From Candidatus Sericytochromatia bacterium (GTDB lineage: Bacteria; Cyanobacteriota; Sericytochromatia; UBA7694; JACMQJ01), in assembly GCA_014377055.1 (NCBI GenBank), contig JACMQJ010000442.1, forward strand, positions 1 through 5,539: a stretch of 5,539 nt of DNA, in the 5' to 3' direction. Below the pieces are notes generated by a model that was given only the letters and a program-made list of their open reading frames with translations, did not search any database and was not told the DNA's origin. Shown in pieces: positions 1 to 4,893 of this stretch (positions within the stretch are counted from its first letter, which is position 1; every line of letters starts with the position of its first letter). Both the position numbers and the translations under genes were made by a program.

Positions 1-285
1 GATAGAATTAATGCTGAAAAAAATCAATTATTAATTAGAAAAAAGTTGAAAAAGCCTGATGAAGCTAATAATTTTATTCCTATATATACTCAAAATGTAC
101 CTATCTTATACAACAATCAGCTAGTTAAATTTCGCAAAGATAATAAAAATAGATGTCTGAGATGTGGCAATATTGTTGATTCTGCTGAAAGCATTAATAT
201 CAATCAAAAAGTCAAAAATAGTTATGTTTGTTCAAAATGTATGAATAACGATATTAAAGATTTTCTTACCTATAATTATTTATAA
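1..285 (+). CDS. C-terminal fragment of an unrecognised zinc-ribbon protein (5' end outside window)
   Basis: The frame is open from the first base of the window to a TAA at 283-285, giving 94 visible residues, so the true start probably lies upstream; a TTG at 46 is possible but has no Shine-Dalgarno sequence. Four cysteines form two CxxC knuckles, visible residues 52/55 (CLRC followed by G) and 77/80 (CSKC), separated by 21 residues. This is the spacing of a treble-clef or zinc-ribbon fold binding one structural zinc. The rest is Asn/Lys-rich and hydrophilic, with no membrane segment. The knuckle region is faintly like the zinc finger of ComFA, but no helicase motifs follow and the protein ends 14 residues after the last cysteine. 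I do not recognise the family. The gene is convergent with the VanZ-like gene. Confidence 0.6.
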   Translation, partial: DRINAEKNQLLIRKKLKKPDEANNFIPIYTQNVPILYNNQLVKFRKDNKNRCLRCGNIVDSAESININQKVKNSYVCSKCMNNDIKDFLTYNYL

Positions 286-288
286 CTT

Positions 289-374
289 ATACCAATTCTA
301 AGATGTAGCAGTACTGTATGGGTAGGCATTTCGTCTACCTTCTTAAATGAATTAATATTTAGAAGAATTGGTAT
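289..374. repeat. Small palindromic element: 11-bp inverted repeat enclosing a hairpin
   Basis: ATACCAATTCT at 289-299 is repeated as its exact reverse complement AGAATTGGTAT at 364-374. Between the arms lie an 8-bp palindrome CAGTACTG (309-316) and a hairpin, GGTAGGC (321-327) pairing with GTCTACC (333-339) around the loop ATTTC, with one G-T wobble. The left arm starts four bases after the stop codon of the upstream gene. The right arm lies inside the VanZ-like coding region and encodes residues near its end. The nested-dyad structure resembles a miniature inverted-repeat or REP-type element. No target-site duplication is evident, and no second copy was seen in this window. Confidence 0.45.
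321..339. terminator. Hairpin between convergent genes, possible weak bidirectional terminator
   Basis: A 7-bp stem (321-327 with 333-339, one G-T wobble) closes a 5-base loop in the 66-base gap between two converging genes. No real T tract follows on either strand (plus strand continues as TTCTTAAAT), so intrinsic termination would be weak. Its position between convergent stop codons is the main argument for a terminator role; it may instead simply be the core of the larger palindromic element. Confidence 0.3.
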
Positions 375-810
375 TAGATGATATTTTTGATAAGATAAAA
401 TAACTGACAACCATACCTATTGAATCAATTAAAACATCCTTATATGTACCTACCCTACCAGCGATAAATGTTTGATGAAACTCATCACTTGAAGCATACA
501 AAATAGCTAAAATGAGTGAAAATATGTAACTGCTACTAAATTTTTCTTCCTTCAAAATAGTTTTGGTTAATCCATAAAAGTAACTCATGGTTAATAATCC
601 ATACTCAGTAATATGAGCTGTTTTTCTAATGATAAAAGTTATATTTATTTCTTGTGAGGTATCAATTGTATAACCTGTAATGTTATTAACTATCTTTATT
701 AAGAATCTGGTAATAATACTAGATTTTTCACCTGACGAAGGATCATTGGATGCCAAAAAAATACTGATCATTAAGATAATTGCTGGTAACCAATATTTCA
801 ACATTTTCAT
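352..810 (-). CDS. VanZ-like family integral membrane protein
   Basis: This 152-residue membrane protein has the conserved features of the VanZ-like family. The N-terminal membrane segment (about residues 5-21) is followed by SNDPSSG. Next come IRKTAHITEYGLL (61-73), with the RKxxH..EY pattern, and a segment around 106-132 containing SSDEFHQTF, AGR and KDVLIDSIG. Helices are predicted by eye at about 5-21, 66-83, 95-107 and 123-141. VanZ gives low-level teicoplanin resistance in enterococci, but most family members are housekeeping envelope proteins of unknown role, and no van genes are nearby. The start at 810 is chosen because it opens directly into the first helix; a second ATG lies two codons in. 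No Shine-Dalgarno sequence precedes it. The last codons overlap one arm of a palindromic element, so the C-terminal tail (SSNTNSSKY) may be acquired sequence. The gene is divergent from the sigma factor gene. Confidence 0.85.
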   Translation of the reverse strand: MKMLKYWLPAIILMISIFLASNDPSSGEKSSIITRFLIKIVNNITGYTIDTSQEINITFIIRKTAHITEYGLLTMSYFYGLTKTILKEEKFSSSYIFSLILAILYASSDEFHQTFIAGRVGTYKDVLIDSIGMVVSYFILSKISSNTNSSKY

Positions 811-881
811 AATTGTATTTTAATAAAAATTAATATTGTTTATAGAAAGTAATTTTATAAAAAAACTATAACTATTTTAAT

Positions 882-904
882 GGTTAATTATACTATAGTT
901 AACC
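882..904. promoter_or_regulatory. 23-nt dyad between divergent genes, candidate operator over a promoter
   Basis: GGTTAA (882-887) and TTAACC (899-904) are exact inverted arms, and inside them TATA (889-892) mirrors TATA (894-897) around C893, so 10 of 11 pairs match. The dyad contains a -10-like TATACT on the plus strand (889-894) and an exact TATAAT on the minus strand (892 down to 887). It could therefore serve both the sigma gene and the VanZ-like gene. No good -35 box pairs with either at normal spacing. Regulator unknown; AT-richness makes chance dyads likelier, but the GC-ended arms argue against pure chance. Confidence 0.4.
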
Positions 905-908
905 TTTA

Positions 909-926
909 TATAACTTTAAAGTTATA
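909..926. promoter_or_regulatory. 18-bp perfect palindrome just upstream of the sigma factor start codon
   Basis: TATAACTTTAAAGTTATA is a perfect 18-bp palindrome ending 15 bases before the ATG at 942. The half-site TATAACT occurs a third time at 867-873. TTAACC (899-904) and TATAAA (923-928), 18 bases apart, could form a promoter, but that would leave a leader of only a few bases. The position suits an operator, possibly for autoregulation of the sigma gene. A weak ribosome-binding site, AGG at 935-937, lies four bases before the ATG. Confidence 0.4.
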
Positions 927-941
927 AAATGAGTAGGTATT

Positions 942-1661
942 ATGCAAATAGCAATAAAAAAAAATCTGTCAAAATCACAAAAAAGTGAAATTGTCGCTGC
1001 ATACTATGCCTTAGTAAAAAAAATAGCTTTTAATCTATCCAAAGCTAGTATTGACCCTGTTGAAGACCTAATACAAGTCGGCTTTATTGGTTTACTTGAA
1101 GCAGCCGAAAATTTTAAAGAAATCCACAAAACACTTTTTAAAACTTATGCGACCCATTATATAAGTGGTCATATTAGGCATTATTTGCGAGATAAACAAT
1201 CACTTTTAAGAGGGCCAAGACCTCTACAAGAATTATCAAATAAAATGAGTACTGCTATTAAAGAGTTGAGTCAACAACTTGGTAGAGAGCCTAGTAATAA
1301 TGAAATTGCAGAAAGAATATCAATAACAAACATTAAAGTTGATGAAATAAAGAATTATCAGGCTAAAATTTCGCTAGTATGGTTAGATCAAGCGATTAAT
1401 AGTAAGGATGAGGAAGATAATCGTCAAAAAATAGATAGCTTAATAGATACAAAAAATAGCTCAGGCGATAGAACTGAGGACTTAATATCTCTAAGAGATG
1501 CGATTCAAAAAATAAGTAATGATGAAAGAAGCTTATTAGAATTAAGATATTTTAAAGATATGACACAATCTGAGTTAGCAAGATTATATGGTATTTCTCA
1601 AATGGAAATTTGCCGTAAAATAAAAAGAGCAGAAGAAAGTTTAAAAAAAATAATTAATTAA
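942..1661 (+). CDS. RNA polymerase sigma factor, sigma-70 family group 3 (SigF/SigB/FliA-like)
   Basis: This 239-residue protein has the region 2-3-4 layout of group 3 sigma factors, which direct RNA polymerase core to alternative promoters for stress, development or motility. Region 2 covers about residues 20-85, with DLIQVGFIGLLEAAENF (42-58) for core binding and a -10 recognition helix around TYATHYISGHIRHYLRD (68-84). Region 3 runs from about 95 to 150 (ELSQQLGREPSNNEIAERI at 108-126 is typical). Region 4 (about 185-239) ends in a helix-turn-helix, TQSELARLYGISQ (208-220), for -35 recognition. No region 1.1 is present, so it is not a primary sigma factor. The IRHYLRDK segment is closest in memory to cyanobacterial SigF and Firmicutes SigB rather than proteobacterial FliA. 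No anti-sigma or anti-anti-sigma gene adjoins it. ATG 942 follows a weak AGG and two upstream dyads that may control it. Confidence 0.9.
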   Translation: MQIAIKKNLSKSQKSEIVAAYYALVKKIAFNLSKASIDPVEDLIQVGFIGLLEAAENFKEIHKTLFKTYATHYISGHIRHYLRDKQSLLRGPRPLQELSNKMSTAIKELSQQLGREPSNNEIAERISITNIKVDEIKNYQAKISLVWLDQAINSKDEEDNRQKIDSLIDTKNSSGDRTEDLISLRDAIQKISNDERSLLELRYFKDMTQSELARLYGISQMEICRKIKRAEESLKKIIN

Positions 1662-1688
1662 TTTTAAGCAAATAAAGATTTAGCCACG

Positions 1689-1706
1689 AATAAAAATATT
1701 TTTATT
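1689..1706. repeat. 18-bp perfect AT palindrome after the sigma factor gene
   Basis: AATAAAAAT (1689-1697) is followed immediately by its reverse complement ATTTTTATT (1698-1706), 28 bases after the sigma stop codon. It has no GC and no loop, so as RNA it would be a weak stem. It may contribute to termination of the sigma transcript, or be low-complexity AT sequence. A further 8-bp palindrome, AAACGTTT, follows at 1711-1718. No convincing promoter was found before the next gene: TATAAT occurs at 1737-1742, but the nearest TTGA (1717) is only 14 bases upstream. Confidence 0.25.
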
Positions 1707-1774
1707 TATAAAACGTTTGAAGTATAAATAAGATAATATAATTACAATATAAGTATTTTTAATCTTTAACTCAA

Positions 1775-2833
1775 ATGTTTTTAAAAAAAGAAAATGAACT
1801 AAATTTTGCTTGTCAAAGCTGCGGTAATTGCTGTCGAACCTTTTCAATTAATTTAACTCACCTTGATGTAGAGAGAATATTAGAAAATAGACCTGACTTA
1901 ACACCTGATTACTTTGTGGACTTTTCAGCTGAAACAGAAAAAGATGACCCTGAAGGTTTTATCGCAACTTATGGAAAAAGACAAATGGTCTTAAAAAAAA
2001 AGTTAAATTCAGAAGAATGTGTTTTCTTAGAAAATAATATTTGTAGCATTCATGATTTTAAGCCTAGAGTATGTAAAGTATGGCCTTTTTCACTTGAAAA
2101 AAATGACCATATCACTTGGATCAAAGAGCATAGATCATTTATAAAAAAGCGTTGCAGTCATATATCAGTCGCAGGAGCTAATGATCCAGAACAATTAACA
2201 TCATTAATTAAGCAACATTATAGAGAACAAAAATTATTTATTAAATTGGTATCTAAATGGAATAATGACAAAAAGAATGAATTAAAAGATGGAGAATTAT
2301 TTTCTGATATTCTTGATGAACATTTTTTTGATTATATTTCAAAAGAAATTAAAGTAAGCCCGAAAAAGAGTATTTTAGAACAAGAAGTTATATTAGATCT
2401 TGCCACTCCTGAAATTAACATTGAAACAAAACTAAACCTAATAGAGAAAAAAGATAAAATTAACTTAGAGACTCGAATAGAATTAAATAAAATATATACG
2501 GTTTTTTACGAAAATGTTATAAAAATAATTGATTACATTAATGTAAATGATTTTGTTGATGCAAAAATACTAATGAATTTAATTTTTAATCAGTATTTTT
2601 GTGCCATGTTGTATTGGTTAAATCAAGATAATTTTAGCTTATCTAATACCAATAATTTAAAAAATAAAACGGATGATTTAGAATATTTTCTTATAGAATT
2701 TGGTAATTATAAAACTAGGGATAGCCAAATCATTCATTTAAAAGATATAGTTGATATTTTTGAACGAACTTGGGTTTTATCAGGTTTAGATTTAGATGAA
2801 AAAATCTCTTTACTTTTACATAATCTAAAATAA
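1775..2833 (+). CDS. YkgJ-type CxxCxxCC cysteine-cluster protein with long C-terminal extension
   Basis: The first about 130 residues of this 352-residue protein match the YkgJ/CxxCxxCC family, predicted to bind zinc or an iron-sulphur cluster. CQSCGNCC supplies C13, C16, C19 and C20. C82, C90 and C100 lie in the pattern CxxxxxxxCxIHxFKPxVC followed by KVWPF (101-105), and C127 completes eight clustered cysteines. The family's biochemical role is poorly defined. Residues from about 135 to 352 have no motif I recognise; they are charged, probably helical and possibly coiled-coil around 195-240, with one lone cysteine (C276). Family members are often much shorter, so this extension is a distinctive feature. 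FliB-type lysine methylases share the cluster and approximate length, but no flagellar gene is near. ATG 1775 is the only good start because an in-frame TAA lies at 1760; it has no Shine-Dalgarno sequence. Confidence 0.8.
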   Translation: MFLKKENELNFACQSCGNCCRTFSINLTHLDVERILENRPDLTPDYFVDFSAETEKDDPEGFIATYGKRQMVLKKKLNSEECVFLENNICSIHDFKPRVCKVWPFSLEKNDHITWIKEHRSFIKKRCSHISVAGANDPEQLTSLIKQHYREQKLFIKLVSKWNNDKKNELKDGELFSDILDEHFFDYISKEIKVSPKKSILEQEVILDLATPEINIETKLNLIEKKDKINLETRIELNKIYTVFYENVIKIIDYINVNDFVDAKILMNLIFNQYFCAMLYWLNQDNFSLSNTNNLKNKTDDLEYFLIEFGNYKTRDSQIIHLKDIVDIFERTWVLSGLDLDEKISLLLHNLK

Positions 2834-2852
2834 AAATAAATATCATTTTTCC

Positions 2853-2877
2853 AAATTTAATGCACCATTAAATTTTT
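2853..2877 (+). terminator. Stem-loop terminator after the cysteine-cluster gene
   Basis: AAATTTAATG (2853-2862) and CATTAAATTT (2866-2875) pair perfectly as a 10-bp stem around the 3-base loop CAC, ending in a five-T run (2873-2877). It starts 20 bases after the cysteine-cluster stop codon and lies upstream of the gshA promoter. The stem is very AT-rich, so it would be weaker than a classical intrinsic terminator, but its perfection and position support the call. Confidence 0.55.
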
Positions 2878-2882
2878 ATCAC

Positions 2883-2912
2883 TTAACTAAATTTAAAATA
2901 TAACGATATAAT
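2883..2912 (+). promoter_or_regulatory. Sigma-70-type promoter for gshA operon
   Basis: TTAACT (2883-2888, four of six matches to TTGACA) and a consensus TATAAT (2907-2912) are separated by 18 bases. The predicted transcript would start near 2919, about 30 bases before the gshA start codon. It lies directly after a terminator-like hairpin, consistent with the start of a separate transcription unit. Confidence 0.5.
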
Positions 2913-2937
2913 ATGTAAGAACAAAACATACACTGCA

Positions 2938-2942
2938 TGAGG
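2938..2942 (+). promoter_or_regulatory. Ribosome-binding site that fixes a GTG start for gshA
   Basis: TGAGG lies eight bases before GTG 2951, good Shine-Dalgarno spacing. The overlapping ATG at 2949 is in another frame, so the GTG is the sensible start. A similar TATGAGGTTA stretch (4323-4332) precedes the next gene, suggesting GAGG is the standard site here. Confidence 0.65.
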
Positions 2943-2950
2943 TAATAGAT

Positions 2951-4303
2951 GTGGCAAAAAATGAAGATGATATATTAGAAAGCTCACAGCAACTTTTAGA
3001 ATATTTTACAAAATCTTATAAGCCTGAATCTGACTGGAAAGTAGGACCCGAATATGAAAAGTTTGTCATAGGTTATCCTGGACTTAGACCACTCGAATAC
3101 GAAGGAAAAGTTGGTATTAGATCATTATTCAAAGGTTTGGAAGATGGCTACAAATGGAATCCTGAATATGAGGATGACAATGTTATCGCTCTTCTAAGAG
3201 AAGGTGAAAGTGTTTCATTAGAGCCAGGTGGTCAAGTTGAGTTAAGTGGTAAAGCATTTAAGACTATTCATGAAAGTTATGATGAAGTTCAAAGACATAT
3301 ACAAGAAGTAAAAGATGTTAGCAAAAATTGGGATGTAGCTTGGTTTGGTTGTGGCATGAATCCATTTTTATCAACCGATGAAATACCTTGGATGCCAAAA
3401 AAAAGATACAATATCATGAAAAACTATTTGATCAAACAAGGTCATTTAAGTCACAAAATGATGAAACAAACTTGTACTATACAAGCAAATATTGACTATA
3501 AGAGCGAAGAAGACGCTATGAAAAAATTAAAAGTTGCCAATGGTGTTAACTCAATAGTCACTGCAATGTTTGCTAATTCTGCTATTTATTGTGGAAAAGA
3601 AACAGGTTTTATGACTGAAAGATCATACATCTGGCAATTTACAGATCCTGAAAGATGCGGAATTATTGAAGGTGTATTTTCTAATAGCTATAGTTTTCAA
3701 GATTATATAGATTTTGCAATTGATGTACACATGTTTTTAATTAAAAGAAACGGTCAAATGATTGATATGACCGAAATGACTTTTAAAGAATATATGAAAA
3801 AAGGTTATAAGGGTCATAAGGCAACAACTCAAGACTGGGATTATCATTTATCAACTGTTTTTCCTGAAGTAAGACTATTAAAATATATTGAACTAAGAGG
3901 TCAGGATAGTCAACCTCTTGATCTATACTTAGCTATTCCAGCTATTTGGAAGGGTCTATTGTATAGTGAGCAAGCACTTGATGCAGCATGGGATCTAGTC
4001 AAAGATTTAAATTATCAAGAAAGAGTGACATGGCATGATGATGTTAGCCGTGAAGCGATGCAAGCAAAAATAAAAAAATATAAAACAAAAGAATTAGCCA
4101 AAGAGCTTTTTGATATTTCTTATGAATCATTAAAAAATATGAAAAATATTAATCGTAAAGGTCAAAATGAAACTATCTACTTAGAAGCTCTTGAAGAAAA
4201 AGTTATAAAAACTGGAAAATCTCCCGCTGAAACAGTCATAGAAAAATGGAATACTGTATATGATAGAGATTTGGACAAACTTTTGAAACACTATATAATA
4301 TAA
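2951..4303 (+). CDS. gshA: Glutamate-cysteine ligase, plant/alphaproteobacterial type (GCS2 superfamily)
   Basis: This 450-residue enzyme should join L-glutamate and L-cysteine with ATP to give gamma-glutamylcysteine, the first and committed step of glutathione synthesis, in the cytosol. Family motifs are in the expected order: GPEYEKF (32-38), the signature SLEPGGQVELSG (89-100), QTCTIQANID (173-182), FANS (207-210) followed by GFMTERSYIW (219-228), and FPEVRLLKYIELRGQD (304-319). Length and motifs match the plant/alphaproteobacterial enzyme, not the E. coli type or YbdK-like carboxylate-amine ligases. The family more usually reads GTEHEKF at the first motif; here Pro and Tyr replace Thr and His, a change near the substrate site that could affect specificity. 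It starts at GTG 2951 behind TGAGG. It has its own promoter and probably heads an operon with the next two genes. No gshB is visible, so full glutathione synthesis cannot be confirmed here. Confidence 0.9.
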   Translation: MAKNEDDILESSQQLLEYFTKSYKPESDWKVGPEYEKFVIGYPGLRPLEYEGKVGIRSLFKGLEDGYKWNPEYEDDNVIALLREGESVSLEPGGQVELSGKAFKTIHESYDEVQRHIQEVKDVSKNWDVAWFGCGMNPFLSTDEIPWMPKKRYNIMKNYLIKQGHLSHKMMKQTCTIQANIDYKSEEDAMKKLKVANGVNSIVTAMFANSAIYCGKETGFMTERSYIWQFTDPERCGIIEGVFSNSYSFQDYIDFAIDVHMFLIKRNGQMIDMTEMTFKEYMKKGYKGHKATTQDWDYHLSTVFPEVRLLKYIELRGQDSQPLDLYLAIPAIWKGLLYSEQALDAAWDLVKDLNYQERVTWHDDVSREAMQAKIKKYKTKELAKELFDISYESLKNMKNINRKGQNETIYLEALEEKVIKTGKSPAETVIEKWNTVYDRDLDKLLKHYII

Positions 4304-4324
4304 TTAGAGCTTTAGATTTTTTAT

Positions 4325-4328
4325 GAGG
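4325..4328 (+). promoter_or_regulatory. Ribosome-binding site of the repeat-protein gene
   Basis: GAGG ends ten bases before ATG 4339, in the 35-base gap after gshA. The TATGAGGTTA context resembles the gshA leader. No separate promoter is obvious, which favours co-transcription with gshA. Confidence 0.55.
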
Positions 4329-4338
4329 TTATAATAAG

Positions 4339-4872
4339 ATGACATTTATTACTAATGAAACTGATAAGTGGGAAAAACTAACCAGAGTTGAGAAGTTAGG
4401 TGAGCTTTTAGTCAAATTTAACGTTTTGAAACTTTCTCAACTAACTGAGCTGATTGATGAGCAACGAAAAGATCCTAGCAAAAAGCTTGGTGAGCTTGCT
4501 GTAGCAAAAGGTTTGATTACCAAAGAAGATTTAATAAAATATCTTGAAATACAGATACAAGAAGGTAAAGTTGTTGATAACTCTCTAAAAGAACTTGGTC
4601 AAATGACTGTTGAAGAAAAATGGGATAGGTTGTCACAACATGAGCGATTAGGTGAGATCATGGTAAAAAGAAATATTGTCAAACTTTCTCAGCTAACAGA
4701 AGCCATGGATGAACAAATGTTAAACCCGAGTAAGCATCTTGGAGATATTTTACTAGAAAGAGGAAACATCACCAAACAAGACTTGTATGATGCGTTAGAT
4801 TGGCAAGAAAAAAATAGTAATGTTGTCAGTAATGCCCTAAAAGAAATAAAATCTACCAAAGAAATAAAATAA
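4339..4872 (+). CDS. Small protein of two GspE-N/MshEN-like repeats
   Basis: This 177-residue soluble protein consists of two copies of an 84-residue unit, residues 11-86 and 95-170, aligning without gaps at 38 of 76 identical positions by my count. Each unit contains two helical-hairpin motifs of the form LGE-LV-----I-K-DL----Q, beginning at residues 20, 50, 104 and 134, so there are four in all. This pattern is that of the N-terminal domain of type II secretion/type IV pilus ATPases (GspE-N, MshEN), some of which bind cyclic di-GMP. Here there is no ATPase domain, signal peptide or membrane helix. Whether it binds a nucleotide or acts as an adaptor is unknown: the motif-opening residue is K19, K49, R103 or H133, where binding members often have arginine. 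It lies 35 bases after gshA and 21 before the HAD gene, with GAGG upstream. An open frame on the opposite strand is a shadow of this gene and the next. Confidence 0.7.
   Translation: MTFITNETDKWEKLTRVEKLGELLVKFNVLKLSQLTELIDEQRKDPSKKLGELAVAKGLITKEDLIKYLEIQIQEGKVVDNSLKELGQMTVEEKWDRLSQHERLGEIMVKRNIVKLSQLTEAMDEQMLNPSKHLGDILLERGNITKQDLYDALDWQEKNSNVVSNALKEIKSTKEIK
4369..4848 (+). repeat. Tandem 252-base duplication inside the repeat-protein gene
   Basis: Codons 11-86 (4369-4596) and 95-170 (4621-4848) are copies offset by exactly 252 bases. Most DNA has diverged, but short stretches survive, for example AAACTTTCTC at 4429-4438 and 4681-4690 (offset 252), encoding the shared KLSQLTE. The gap-free protein alignment shows an in-frame internal duplication that is old enough for synonymous sites to have drifted. 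Confidence 0.75.
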
Positions 4873-4893
4873 TCTATAATAAAATATCTAATA

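Noticed and set aside
286..378. Open frame continuing after the zinc-ribbon stop codon
   Set aside because: It is only 30 codons, runs through the inverted-repeat element and gives no recognisable sequence; read-through cannot be supported.
352..810. Glycopeptide-resistance determinant vanZ
   Set aside because: No vanA/H/X/Y/R/S genes are nearby and VanZ-like proteins are widespread without resistance function, so only the family name is given.
942..1661. Flagellar sigma factor FliA
   Set aside because: The general layout fits, but the region-2 segment is closer to SigF/SigB as I recall them and no flagellar or chemotaxis gene is in the window.
2937..2945. ATG AGG TAA minimal leader ORF before gshA
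   Set aside because: It coincides with the Shine-Dalgarno sequence TGAGG; a start-stop of two codons is most simply a by-product of that site.
4339..4872. Truncated type II secretion ATPase GspE
   Set aside because: There is no Walker A or B sequence downstream, the gene has its own start, ribosome-binding site and stop, and the internal duplication shows an independent protein.
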